A stretch of DNA of 64,000 nucleotides from Phyto melanocephala (taxonomy: Eukaryota > Arthropoda > Insecta > Diptera > Rhinophoridae). Below, one piece after another: positions 12,894 to 24,551 of this stretch (its first letter is position 1; every line of letters begins with the position of its first letter). Location: the NCBI GenBank assembly GCA_941918925.1, contig OW799237.1:91795015-91859014 (forward strand), written 5' to 3'. Both the position numbers and the translations under genes were made by a program. The notes under the pieces were generated by a model that saw only the letters and a program-made list of their open reading frames with translations, was not told where the DNA came from and did no database searches.

Positions 12894-12989
12894 TATTATT
12901 TAAAGCTTGCGAAAGATAATTTTAAGTGCATGGAGAAAAAAGCAGAAAATTTCCTTGAAGAACTTTGTTGTTGATTCTGTTGGACATTA

Positions 12990-14353
12990 TCAATACAATT
13001 TTCTGTTGATGGCCTTTAACAGAGGATATTTTTCCCCACACATTCCACGAAAATCATCAGTATCGATGGACGAAACCACAAAACCAGCTAAATTATATTT
13101 TAGTCCAAAATCCACTTTTGCTTCTATACTTTCGACATTGTCATAACTAATCCATTGAGTGTTTTTGTGTATATAGGGAACAACAGATACATTGTCCCAC
13201 TCGTTTAACCATGTTCTCTCCAGAGGGCAGATTTCATTGTAGCCCATAAATCCACTTATACCGGTATAGGGGCCAGGTGAACCGGATCCAGATATCGGAG
13301 AACCTGGTGTAAATTGTTGGGAATATGTTAACTGGAAAGTACGGCCAAAAAATGCCAATCCTAAGGCCAGTTTATTAGCGGGAGCACCTAATAAAAATAA
13401 TTTATAAATTTACATCATAAAATATATTTATATAATAACTATATGAACCTTGTAGAAGCCAATAGTTAATGGTGGACATGACATTTCCTTTTTCTTGACC
13501 CTTAAGAGGAGCATTTAAACCCAATTCTCCATCTCTGGCTGTAGCATAGTCATAAGCATTGACATTAATAGAATCAACTAGTTCGGCTATGTTGGCTATA
13601 ATGTAAGATGTAAGGGCAGTTTCTTCTGTAGCACCTACTGAAACGCTCAATGTCAAGTTTAAGGGTACAAATCTAGAAATATGTAGTTGTTACTTAAAAC
13701 GAGCGACATTTTTTTGTTTTGAATAAAACCTACACTTCCTTTAATTCTTCTAGTAGTGTAATGAAATTAACTTTATCCTCTGGGTTGCCGCCATTTTGGG
13801 CCGGGTACTCCCAACCGATATCCAAACCATCAAAACCATTCCATTCGATAAACCACATCGCTGAGTCTATAAACAATTGTCTTTTCTCGGCATCGGCAGC
13901 CATTTCCGAGTATGTTGCCGAGTTCACATTCCAACCAACAGCAGCTATAACTTTCAAATTTGGATTGCGACGTTTTAAAGCAATTGTGCGTACAATGCCA
14001 TCTAAATATTCAAATTTTACACAAAATATTTAAACAATTAAAAAAAAAGCTCTTACTTCTATCCAAGTCAAACCGCTTATCCCTTATATAGAATTCTCCA
14101 GTTGGTGTTATGGTAAAGAAGGAATAAACCAAATGGGTACATAAAAAGGGATCAATATCTGATGGCTCAAATTTGCCATCATTTGGCCGGTAATAAGACC
14201 AGGTGCGATAATAACAAATTATATTTTTGCCTGAAATGTTATAAAGCTTAGTTGCATACACGCAGATTTAGAAATATCGTTCTTACCATCAGCCGCAAAC
14301 ACAATGCTCCACAACACAATTAGTCCCGTTAAAAGTAACTTTAATTTATTCAT
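12990..14353 (-). CDS. GH18 chitinase-like secreted protein (complete, five exons)
   Basis: Exons 14353..14287, 14230..14057, 14001..13734, 13672..13449 and 13387..12990 join in frame to 1131 nt (376 residues plus stop). Introns are 55-61 bp with GT..AG ends. Signal peptide: residues 1-22 (MNKLKLLLTGLIVLWSIVFA). The single GH18 barrel shows ICYYRTWSYYRP, DIDPFLCTHLVYSFF, NPNLKVIAAVGW (93-104), FDGLDIGWEYP (137-147), INVNAYDY (205-212), NYWLLQGAPANKL and a C-terminal AGFVVSSIDTDDFRG (345-359). There is no chitin-binding domain, so it resembles the short gut-type insect chitinases. The catalytic Glu145 is kept, but the preceding Asp of DxDxE is Gly143, and the substrate-stacking Trp of the usual GGAMVWALDLDD motif is Ser350. 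Activity is therefore probably weak or absent. It is a duplicate of the gene at 1..872. Confidence 0.92.
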
Positions 14354-14415
14354 ATTTAACAAGATTTACTTACAAATTAGCGAAAAATGCAAATTTAATT
14401 ATCTCCGGCACCGGC

Positions 14416-14422
14416 TTTTATA
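14416..14422 (-). promoter_or_regulatory. TATA box of the complete chitinase-like gene
   Basis: Minus-strand TATAAAA followed by GCCGGTGCCGG, about 65 bp upstream of the ATG at 14353 and matching the paralogue promoter. Confidence 0.65.
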
Positions 14423-14536
14423 CTTTGTCGAAAATATGTTAAGAATTCTTTGGAACTCAATGTATCATAAACATATTTATGATGTTTATTTAGTTTAGTT
14501 TTTTGCTAATGCCACCAAACTAACAAAGAAAAACAC

Positions 14537-14800
14537 ACAGTGCTATATTCAGCCGCAACGAATTTTATATACCCTTAACATGTAGGTATGTATGTGAAAA
14601 TTGCAAAAATTATCTCATAGTTAAAGAGCGGAGCCTAAGTAAATATGAATATATGTGCGCTACAATTTTGTGATATAAGCAATGTGTAGTACGCCATTTT
14701 GTTAAGACGACATCTTGGATTCTGAATTTTTTTCAAGGCGTACTTTATTCTACCACTCCAACCCTTTCAATTGATACAAATATTGAGGAGGTTAAAAGTT
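14537..14800 (-). mobile_element. DINE-1-like 3' end remnant
   Basis: Carries a diverged terminus (GTGCTATATTCAGCCGCAACGA) and TATACCCTTAACATG, then the CGCCATTTTG / CATCTTGGATTCTGAATTT segment shared with other copies. The opposite end is lost. Confidence 0.5.
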
Positions 14801-14909
14801 TTTAAATATTGGATATATTACTAAAGAGTGGCACAGGCATAGGGATAATTGCTTACAAGCAATTTCAGTACTTTTAAAATAAAAAATAAAATATACACAC
14901 ATATTTCTC

Positions 14910-14970
14910 TTATTATTATAATTATTATTATTATTTTTATTATTATTATTATTGTTGTTATTATTATTAT
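14910..14970. repeat. ATT microsatellite
   Basis: Imperfect ATT/TTA repeats of about 60 bp. They produce mirrored meaningless frames on both strands. Confidence 0.9.
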
Positions 14971-15117
14971 TAAAAAATACATATTTCAAAAATATATGAT
15001 TTGCTTAACGATCAAAATATTCAAAAACAGAACAAAACTGAAATAGAACATTAAAACTGATATAGAACTTTCAGAACATGTGTAAGTGTTTTTTTCATGC
15101 GAAATTAATACTATTTT

Positions 15118-15887
15118 TATACCCTTCACACAGTGAAAAAGGGTATATATAGGTTTGTCATTCCGTGTGAAATTTCTACAATTTTCATTTCCGACCCCAT
15201 AAAGTATATATTTTCTGAAAGCTTATGAATAGGGAAGTCGATTAAGCCCTGTCAGTCTGTCCGTCTGTCCGTCTGACCGTCTGTCCGTGTGTATGTTGAA
15301 ATCAACTTTTTGAAGCCCCCCGACATAGGTTGGACCCGGGTAAGGTATTAAAATATCAGAAATATTCGGGAGTAGATCGGTATTGAAAATCAGAAACATC
15401 GGTACATAAACAACTGAGATATGAGCAAAAACCCACGACCACCTCGATTTTCTTTTCACAAAAACAACATTACAACAACAACATACATACATACAAACGT
15501 GTATACTGGTTAGGGAAAACGTGGCATCGAATCCCAGCTGAGCCAAAAAAATTTTTTTTTTAATTTTTTTAAAAATTTTTTTTTATTTTTTTTTTTATTT
15601 TTTTTTTATTTTTTATTTAATATATTATATATATTTTTATTATTATTTTTTTTTTAATTTTTTTTTTTTAATTTTTTTTTATTTTTTTTTTGTTTTATAT
15701 ATATTATATATGTATACAATAATTTTTTTTTTTAATTTTTTTTTAAATTTTTTTTTTTAAATTTTTTTTTTATTTTTTTTTTTTGTTTTTTTTAACATAC
15801 ATACGTGAATTTACTGTTATTGCATGACTACACGTTGTGAAGGGTATATAAGATTCGTCACGGCCGAATATAGCGCTTTTACTTGTT
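15118..15887 (+). mobile_element. DINE-1-like element, full length
   Basis: Complete copy: 5' hairpin TATACCCTTCACACAG..AAAAAGGGTATATATAGG, core TTCCGACCCCATAAAGTATA, GTCGATTAAGCCC, a run of GTCCGTCT repeats, a long T-rich half with TTTTATATATATTATATATG, and the terminal hairpin with TATAGCGCTTTTACTTGTT. The junction at 15706/15707 is the empty site of the Helitron insertion found in the sister copy at 40441..42107. The 107-residue frame at 15223..15546 (minus) is a by-product that recurs in the sister copy. Confidence 0.85.
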
Positions 15888-16529
15888 AGTTTTCAAAAGG
15901 TCATCAAAAAAAATGTATACCCTAAACTTTTCGTTTTAACTTTTTCATTTTAATTATTTTTCGGAAAGGTAGGAATATTATGAATAAAATAAGCTATAAA
16001 TCATAAAAATCGGTTGACAAATGTTGATCAAAATCTCTATAGTTCACATATTTTTGTTTAAAGGTGGGATAATTTTTTTTGCAGGCCAAAACACTGGCCT
16101 CGATTTCCTGGTTTGCAATACCAATAAGTGTATGAAAAGAAATGAGTATTTCTGAAAGCTTCATATCTCATACGGTATTTTAAAAGTTGATTTTAACTAA
16201 ATTACGGATATTCCTCAACCCACAACTATATCTACAAGGTAGGTAGCATATTAATAGGCAAGTCGATTTTTTGTAACACAGTTTACGCTCATAATAAACA
16301 ACCGGTTTTAATAAATAAAAAAATATACAATTTAAAAGAAATTTTTTTACAAATGTGCACAATCTGAATCCTATCAATTAAAATTGTAGGAGTTATAATC
16401 CTTTAAAGTTGCTATCAATACATAAGCAAACCACAAAGAAAGCAAAAATAAACAATGAAATGCGTGTTAATAGAAATTGCTTTTGCAAAAAGTGCGCTTT
16501 ATGTGCAGGGTAAAAAATAACAACACATA
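15888..16529. other. AT-rich spacer
   Basis: No gene recognised. Frames at 16180..16377 and neighbouring positions lack motifs. Confidence 0.35.
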
Positions 16530-17160
16530 AGGTGTGTTCCACATGCATAACGAAACAGTCCGAACTTGCCCAAAGTTACCCAAAAGCGTTCCACATAACA
16601 ATTTTTGTTCAATTATGAGAGTAATTGAGAGAGTAATTTTTTTCATTTCCTGTACAAATTTGCCCGAACTTTTTCTTTGGGTAAGTTCGGACAAGAATTT
16701 AACAATCAGCTGTTTTTTGTTTACATATGAAACTGAAAATTAATCAAAAAATTTGCAAAAGAAAAAGTTCAGTTTTTGTTAAAAAATATATTAAAAAGTA
16801 AAATGGAAGGTTTTAATGAAAAAGTTAAAGTGGTAAATACATTAGTGAATTCATATCTCCCTTGTTCTTTAAAATAAATACTTTTAAAAAATTTACACTG
16901 GCTCAGCTTCTTTTTAAATTATTTTTAACATCTGTTGGCAATGATGCAAATGTTTTGTTTTTATAATGTTATTGCTTTTAAGCGTCTAAAATCACTTAAA
17001 TAGATTTTAATTTAAAAAGTAAGCACCATTAGTATTACAAGAAGTGCAAAAATGATTTTTTGCGTTCCAGCAATTTTGGGTAGTTTTGGCAAATTTAGAG
17101 AGTAATTTTCATTTTACTCTCATTAGTCCGAACTTGTCCGAGATCTTGTGGAACACACCT
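16530..17160. mobile_element. MITE with AGGTGTGTTCCACA termini (PIF/Harbinger-like)
   Basis: Perfect 14-bp inverted repeats AGGTGTGTTCCACA / TGTGGAACACACCT, flanked by a possible 3-bp duplication ATA. Inner repeats of TCCGAACTTG occur near both ends and centrally. A plus-strand frame at 16803, MEGFNEKVKVVNTLVNSYLP, resembles the start of the frame in the 6123..6853 element. Confidence 0.7.
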
Positions 17161-18430
17161 ATAGATAGAGAGAGATATTAGCAATTTAAACTCCCATTTA
17201 AAAAATCTTTTGTTGTTTTATTTTTCTCTGTTTTGAATTTGGTATTCTTAGTAGTTTCTTAGATATTTTAAAACTTTAAAAAAGTTACAAAAGAAACAAC
17301 AAAACTATATACCCTTGCGATAGACTAAGAAGGGTATAGAAATGTATATTAAAAATTGTAGACTAAAGTAGCGACAATTATTTATTCACACGTTAAATAT
17401 TTTCCACAACTGACATCCAAGCAAAAAATGAGTTGCCAATGTGGTATTAATAAGTTCCATAAACAGGTTAAACGTTATGGATTTTTGCATTTGCAGGGCA
17501 ACGGTCATCAAAAGTTAATATTTATTGCATGGACGACAAGTAAATATAATCAATAAACAATGTTTGATGATTTGAAACAAATCATAAATGATCTATTGAA
17601 ATACATACATGCATGAAAGTACTAATTTTTTAAAGCATTTCTTTAAACTCTTTTTAAAACGTGATCAACGTAGATCAATGCAATTTAGTTATACAAATTT
17701 ATCAAACATATGTGCGTTCATCACGCGTTCACAAGTGTAATATTTCAAAGCCAGGTAGGTATCAATCAATGTGTCAATTTTGCCGTGCAAAAGAAATCCT
17801 AACAATATGACTTAATTTTAAACTTCATGCATGTATGTATTTATATCAAATAATTTTTGCTGGGATCTGTTGAAAGCAAGAAAAGTGTTGGAGATAAAAA
17901 AAACGTGCCTAAATATCTTATGTATTTGCCTAAAAGTTAAAAAAATTAATTAAGTGCGTTAACAATTAATATTTATTAATACTCGTACAAGAAAATCTTA
18001 TGTTTTATGATTTCAGTCAGCACATGTCTATGGTTTATCAAAACATTATCATTTTAGATTATTTAAAAATATAATATCTTTATACCTGATACAAAACTGG
18101 TGACGTAACTGGTTCCTTAATAGTAGAGACAACATCCATTTTTTAATTTCTATATGCAGGAGTCCTGTCACTTAAGCATAATGTTGTCATTGTAATGAGT
18201 ATTTTTTTCAAAAATTTTCGCTTTAAAACACGATATCATTTTTATAACCGTCACGACTGGGCTGACTGAACACCATCCGAGGTTTTAACATAAAATACAC
18301 CTCAGTGTCTGAGAACTATGATGAGCTGATGTTGATGCATACTGTAGGCAAATTTAGGCGCTAACTCAACTGAAGGAGTTCTTTTTTATGGAAAATTTAC
18401 AGTTTTAATTAAATATAAAAGTATTTAATA
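17161..18430. other. AT-rich spacer
   Basis: Near 17309..17340 a TATACCCTTGCG..AAGAAGGGTATA hairpin resembles a DINE 5' end, but no further element can be traced. Confidence 0.35.
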
Positions 18431-18913
18431 CTAGAAAAGCCCGGCGGGCGTTGCTACGCTCCTTAATGAATAAAAATGCATTCTGAATTTTAATTGAATA
18501 TCAAGTGCAAAAAGCTAAAAATTATAACTTTTTTTAAATGGGCGTGACACTGCCCACTTTTCTAATCACGAAATTATATAGTCATGACAGCTCAATATGT
18601 GTGCAAAGTTTCAGAAAAATCGGTCCCGTGCAAGTACCTCGAAATCATAACTTTTTTATGGGCGTGGCCCCACCCACTTTTCTAATCACGAAACTGTATA
18701 GTAATGACAGCAAAATATGTGTGCAAAGTTTCAGAAAAATAGGACAAGTGCAAGTAGCTAAAAATGATAACTAATTTTTTATGGGCGTGGCCCTGCCCAC
18801 TTTTTACTACCCATAAACACTCCCTGGAATGTGTACAACAACTTGCCAAAGTTTGAGTCCGATCGGTTTTACAGTTTCGGAGTCTATAGCTAACTCACTT
18901 TTATATATATAGA
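18431..18913 (-). mobile_element. Short Helitron (GC-box repeat family, 3 units)
   Basis: On the minus strand it begins TCTATATATATAAAAGTGAG and ends with CTAG, preceded by the GCGT-AGCA-ACGC hairpin. It contains three GGGCGTGRC-centred units against six in the other four copies, and lacks the CA tract. The 3' hairpin region is diverged (CCGGCGGGCG). Confidence 0.75.
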
Positions 18914-19021
18914 TCTTACAGTTTTATTTAAAGACTCATTACCTTAAAAGTACTTTTTTTAGTATATTCCAATTTTGTTAGAACATACAGCGTTCTATTT
19001 GGCAAATATCTTTTAAGAGCA

Positions 19022-19769
19022 AAACAAGTAAGAACACTATTTTTGGCTGTGTCAATTCTCAATATACCCTTCATAAAAGCATGTGCATAAAAGTTGTTTG
19101 TGATACAGATTTACAATTGCTCAATCTTTGCTGTTGTTGATTAATGGCATATCAATTATGTAGGATCATGCAACGTACAGTAAACAAACTTCGCATTACA
19201 TACATGGGTGTACATGAATAAGCTTACAATATACATATGTATGTATATCAACTACAACAAAAACTCACACATAGTATAAACACCGCCTGCTTTTGTTCTT
19301 GTTGTTTTTATAACCTTCGCAGAGAGTGTAGGGGTATATATAGGTTTGTCATTCCGAGTGAAATTTTTTCAAACCCATCAATATGGGTATCAAATAAAAG
19401 GGCGCAACTAGTAGAATACAGCTAACTATGTAAAAATTGAAAATAAAATATGGCATCGGAAATAATTAAACAAAATGACGCACATATAACATTAAATCTG
19501 AAATCTAAATAATGCGTCAAAAAATTTCAGGACCGAAATTCTCGAAAGCATTTCTGATAAAATGATAAGAGTCCGTGTGATATATGGGGACTTTAGAAAG
19601 TGGATTTCAACGTTCACATGGAAAAACAGAGGGACATTAACAAAATCGACGTCTTAATCTATAAGGATTCAGAATATATACATTTTACGGGCTAGCAAAT
19701 GAATACAGTAGAAATTTCAAACGGAATGACAAACTTATATATGGATACCCTTTTACACTCTCGTGTAAA
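19022..19769 (-). mobile_element. DINE-1-like element with nested DINE 5' end
   Basis: Diverged terminus AACAAGTAAGAACACTATTT at the left; AATGACAAACTTATATATGG and a TATACACTTTACACG hairpin at the right. An additional 5' end (GGGTATATATAGGTTTGTCA) in the opposite orientation at 19330..19352 suggests two overlapping insertions. Confidence 0.6.
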
Positions 19770-19939
19770 GTGTATAAAATATGGCATTTCAAATTTGAAT
19801 TTTCTATTTCTAGAAAATATTTTTAAAATTTAAATGCAAAGGGTGAATTTTTGTTATATGATATTTCAGAATAATTTTTTTCAGTGTTAAAAAAATAGTA
19901 GTAACATGTGGCAATGTCAAAAATTCTTAGTTAAGTCGG

Positions 19940-20690
19940 CCATTTCACCATGAGTACGGACAACGCTTGAAAATCATTGATTAAAATTCGTGCTGTATGA
20001 GAAATGTGTTTCGAACAGGCTGTTATGACCAGGGTACACTTATACAAGGTGGCGGTGCCAGCCCAGCTGACAGTTTTTTTGTGTTCTGGAGTATGTCAAG
20101 CTACATATTTAAAAAAATGATTTCATCTCCGGAAATTGTTAAACTTCATACATAAAAAAATAGAGCAGAAAATCGCTCTCCTTTACGCCATCACCTTATG
20201 TAATTACACCATGGTTATGACCAAATTTAGCAACAGTTTTACTTTATTAAACATTAATTTACCAACTCGTATGCGAACAGTGCATACTAAGGAGAATATT
20301 GCTGCTGTATCGGCCAGTGTCAATGAAGAATGCACTTCTGCAAGAACAATGAAAATCACAACGTTACAGTCTACGGAGAAAGATAACGTGATTATCGACT
20401 TTTTTAATCCAATATGTAAGAGTTGGACCTAGTTGGACGGTGGCACATGTCACACGGTAGGCGATACTATAAACCTATTAAGAGGCAAATTTGGTGCAGT
20501 ACTTTGGTCACCAATTTCATGTGGTTTTACCCCACTTTACGCTATAATTCTAGCTCTGTAACGCAACATTACAACTGTCATTAGTGAGATACCGGCCAAA
20601 ATTCTAAAAAAAAGTATGCCAAAATTTAAACTCACAGATGGGTCACCTATTCGTAGCCGCGGACGATATTTGCATGTAACAATTTTTTTT
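19940..20690 (+). pseudogene. Tc1/mariner-superfamily transposase relic
   Basis: Conceptual translation in several frames gives GQRLKIID-NSCCMRNVFRTG (about 19960..20025, DNA-binding helix), then RMRTVHTKENIAAVSASVNEE (about 20270..20330), then DGGTCHTVGDTINLLRGKFG (from about 20438). The last corresponds to the QDGATCHTA..LLR segment holding the second catalytic Asp in this transposase group. Frameshifts and stops separate the pieces. The copy appears to end near AGCCGCGGACGATATTTGCATG before a poly-T run. Confidence 0.7.
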
Positions 20691-20719
20691 AAATTTTTTT
20701 TTTTTTTTTTTTTTTATTG
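20691..20719. repeat. Poly-T tract
   Basis: Near-continuous T run at the edge of the transposase relic. Confidence 0.8.
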
Positions 20720-21902
20720 ATTTATTAACAAAAATAATAATAGTTAATTCAGATAAACAATTTGTTAGCCTCAGCGTCTTATGACATTATTGAGGCGAGT
20801 TGGCGTAATTATAATAAAATTATGTACAATCACAATAAATTTATATGTATAATAAATTAAATAAAATATTTTAGTTATTAACTACTATTTTAAAAGTAAT
20901 GTTTGTAAATCAAATATACGTGTATATGTATATAATATATGAATAAAATTTAATATTACATTAAAAGCATTTCTAAGTTATTTAATAAAAACGTTTTAAT
21001 GATAAGCATTCATTTATCGCCCCAAATAAATATTTCATTCATTTCTTCAAGTTTTCTGTGTTCTTTTCTTTTAATTTTTAAAACCTCAAACGATAAAAAT
21101 ATCACCAGACATGTATGCCACAAACATTTTTAAAAAAATTACTTCTTTTTAGCATATTTTTGGTTAATTTTAATTGCTAGTATTTTTATCAAAAAATTAC
21201 TAAATAAAAACAAAATCCTTGCTATTCTTAAAATTTTAAACTCTAAAACATATTATAGGGAGCTACAAAGAGAATCAAAATCTGGAATTCAGTATTATTT
21301 TATTTGCGTTAAATTATTCAAGAAATTCCAGACACGCACGCATCCTCTCAAAGGGTTAAGAAACAAAAATAACGATTAAATTAAAAACATCATAAATTGC
21401 ATTAAAAACGAGGTTTTTGACATACAACATACTACGTCTTCAGAAAAATCTAAAACAAAAAAAATCATTTAAATAAAATTTCTGTTTGATTCAATGAACT
21501 TTAAAACTAACAAAGAATATCAATTGGGCGAATTATTTTTATATTTTTCCTTTCTGCTGATTAAAATCAAAACATTTGAAACGGGTAAAATGATAGAAAA
21601 CCAATACTTACGTAGGTACGTACATATGTGTATTTAAATTGTACAAAACAATAAAATATTCAATTCTTCAATTAATTTACAATCTTTCGTATGAGCTGAA
21701 TTTATTAAATTTGTTTTTTTTTTAATAAGATAAAACTTTTCTGCTATTTATTTCAAACGAAATTATAAATCTATTTGTGTATGAAACCCCTGTCACCAAT
21801 AGTGGTAGTAAGCGATACAAAAACTATTGTATCGCTTACTGTATTTCTTTGACCTTTCTTACCCTGTTGCATCTATTCGGCATTCTATAAACATAGATAA
21901 AA
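20720..21902. other. AT-rich spacer with a small hairpin
   Basis: No gene recognised. 21808..21820 and 21827..21839 form a perfect 13-bp stem (GTAAGCGATACAA) with a 6-nt loop. Confidence 0.4.
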
Positions 21903-22931
21903 AAAAGTAAGAGCGCTATATTCGGCCGTGCCGAATCTGATAGTACCCTTCACCGTCATGTACATAGGCTTAATGATCACATTGCAGCTAAGCCTAGATT
22001 TTAGATATAATGTAATACGCCGTTTTCTTTATTATTTCCGACGCCATCTTTGATTTTGAATTTTTACAAAGTTACTGTATTTTACTAGTCAAGCCCTTTT
22101 ATTTAATACTAGCCAAACCCGGCGCGCGTTGCTACGCCCCTTAATGAATTTGAAATGCATTCTGAATTTTAATTGAATATCAAGTGCAAAAACCTAAATA
22201 TTATAATTTTTTTATGGGCGTGGCATTGCCCACTTTTCTAATCGCGAAATTGTAAAGTCATAACAGCTCAATATGTGTGCAAAGTTTCAGAAGAATCGGA
22301 CCAGTGCAAGTACCTCAAAATTATAATTGTTTTTATGGGCGTGGCCCTGCCCACTTTTCTTTTCACGAAATTGTAAAGTCATAATAGCTCAATATGTGTG
22401 CAAAGTTTCAGAATAATCGGTCCAGTGCAAGTACCTCAAAATGATACCTATTTTTTATTGGCGTGGCACTGCCCACTTTTCTAATCACGAAATTATTTAG
22501 TCATGGCAGCTCAATATGTGTGCAAAGTTTCAGAAAATTCGGTCCAGTGCAAGTAGCTAAAACTGATAACTAATTTTTTGTGGGCGTGGCCCGGCCCACT
22601 TTTTAATCACGAAATTATAAAGTCATGACAGCTTAATAAGTGTGCAAAGTTTCAGAAAAATCGGTCCAGTGCAAGTACCTCAAAATTTAAGCTTTTTTAG
22701 GGGCGTGGCCCCGCCCACTTTTCTTATCACAAAATTTTTTAGTCATGACAGCTCGATATGTGTGCAAAGTTTCAGAAAAATCGGTCAAGTGCAAGTAGCT
22801 AAAACTGATAACTAATTTTTTATGGGCGTGGCCCCGCCCACTTTTTTCCACCCATAAACACTCCCTGGTATGTGTACAACAACTTACCAAAGTTTGAGCC
22901 CGATCGGTTTTACAGTTTCGGAGTCTATAGC

Positions 22932-22970
<39 letters not shown>

Positions 22971-23131
22971 TTCACTTTTATATATATAGATCTATATTGT
23001 TCACTGCGCTATTTTGTTTCAGACAACGATGTATGTACGTATTTCATATTAGTGAGAGAAATGGTAATATAAATTGCATGAGTAACTTTGTGAAGCGTTC
23101 AGCACGGCCGAATATAGCACTGTTAGTTGTT
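21903..23131. mobile_element. Composite DINE-1-like region interrupted by a Helitron
   Basis: The left edge is a minus-oriented 3' terminus (GTAAGAGCGCTATATTCGGCCGTGCCGAA). The right edge is a plus-oriented terminus (CAGCACGGCCGAATATAGCACTG). Between them the CGCCATCTTTGATTTTGAATT and ACTAGTCAAGCCCTTTTATTTAAT segments are DINE sequence, split by the Helitron at 22109..22990. Confidence 0.65.
22109..22990 (-). mobile_element. Helitron (GC-box repeat family, 6 units)
   Basis: Minus-strand 5' TCTATATATATAAAAGTGAA, a (GT)n tract next to it, six ~121-bp units each with a GGGCGTGGCNCNGCCCAC box and ATGTGTGCAAAGTTTCAG, and a 3' hairpin followed by CTAG. Flanks are A and T as in a Helitron insertion, with no target duplication. 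Confidence 0.88.
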
Positions 23132-23149
23132 TGAAACTTATATTGTTAA

Positions 23150-23464
23150 AGTTAAAGGAGACAAAGTCCCTATCATATTTGACTCATATATTCGACATTT
23201 AATCTAGGACGCCATCTTGAATTTTTCTTCTCATTTTTAACTATATTTTAATACTCAAGCCCTTTCATTTGATTCACATGTTGGCTCTCTTGCTTGTATA
23301 AAAACTGGAAAATATCTACTTTCGTTTGTAAATTTTAGGAAAAACATCGAAGCAGTTGTACTTTGGCGCTTATATCTCAGTTGTTTTCAAACCGATTTCT
23401 TAGAAATTATTTCTGAAATTACGGCTTATAATTTGGTATCTTTGGCGTGTTCAAAATTTATTTA
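23150..23464 (-). mobile_element. DINE-like internal fragment
   Basis: GACGCCATCTTGAATTTTTC, CAAGCCCTTTCATTTGAT and TATATCTCAGTTGTTTTCAAACCGAT match the interiors of other copies. No termini are preserved. Confidence 0.5.
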
Positions 23465-23620
23465 GGCAGCTGTTGTGCAGCTAACTTGGGTCCATTATAT
23501 TGATCCCTTTGTGATACCTGAATAGAATAGAATAGAAAGTATAGAAAATAAGAGAAAAAAAAGCAGACCAGTCCAGAATCTCTAGCGAGAATCGAAAAAT
23601 AGTTTAATTTACAAGCTAGG
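23465..23620. repeat. SINE-like fragment
   Basis: TGGGTCCATTATATTGATCCC, repeated GAATAGAATAGAA and TCCAGAATCTCTAGCG-GAATCGA align with the better-preserved copy at 34008..34166, but the B-box is mutated. Confidence 0.4.
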
Positions 23621-24024
23621 TCTGAGGGAAAACTGCAAAATTTATGAAACCGACAGACATACTACATAAGTATGTAAATGCATACAGGCGTCAATTTGTG
23701 GGTAAAAAAAAATTATAAAATATCTCAAAATATATATAAAAAAATTGTTAAACAAAGGCTAATTCACATCGTTCAAACTAAAAATAAAATATTAGTTTTA
23801 GAAAAAATTAAAAATAAACTTATAAAAACAACAATAAAAATTCACAATAGTATGTAGTAGATTGTTTACAAAATGCAAAAGTGTGTTACAATAACAACAA
23901 TAACATACAATACAAACCATTTGTAGTACCAAACCGCATCTTACAGTAACAATAAAAAATCAACTTCTAAAAACAAAAAATGACATTATTACTTACATCT
24001 AAGCCATATATACATATACACATA

Positions 24025-24551
24025 CAGTGGACGTCCAATAGTACGTACCATCGTTTGTACGAATCTCCAATAGTAAGGAATGGCAAATTTTTTGTATTGG
24101 CAGTTCTGCAGTACGAATACATTCTTTTTTTGCTATTCGATAATACGAATAAGAATATGCTTGTTTAAAGTTTGACTTTGAAGCTTTTTACTTGTATTTT
24201 TCTGCGGTCAACTGCCAAATACAGTCAGTTGGTACAAAATTTAATATATACATACCTACAATGTTTAATGACTGATTTTTTTTAACAAACTAATTATTTA
24301 CTTTATGTACTAAATATTTACATACATATGTACAAATGTATAATTTAAATCCCATTGTCTTGACTTGAATTTGTTTATCTTTTAAGTTTTTTCTTGCTTT
24401 TTGTTGTAAATAAAAAACTAATTTAATTTACACTATTTGCATGTGTTTTATTTGACATAAAAGGAGGAAAAACTGTTGTCCAATACTACGAATTTTCCAA
24501 TATTACGAATAGGCTTAACATTATATAATTCGTATTGTTGGACGTCCACTG
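24025..24551. mobile_element. pogo/Tc1-mariner-like MITE
   Basis: Inverted repeats CAGTGGACGTCCAATAGTACG and CAGTGGACGTCCAACAATACG (right end complemented) with a TA target duplication at 24023..24024 and 24552..24553. Subterminal CCAATA-TACGAA motifs recur on both sides. It has no transposase. Confidence 0.8.

Noticed and set aside
14792..15046. Poly-Asn and poly-Ile frames
   Set aside because: Translations of an ATT microsatellite on the two strands.
21808..21839. Small hairpin as a microRNA precursor
   Set aside because: The stem is only 13 bp with a 6-nt loop, too short for a miRNA precursor.
22109..22990. Regularly spaced repeats resembling a CRISPR array
   Set aside because: The ~121-bp unit is almost entirely repeated, with no unique spacers, and lies within Helitron termini of a eukaryotic genome.
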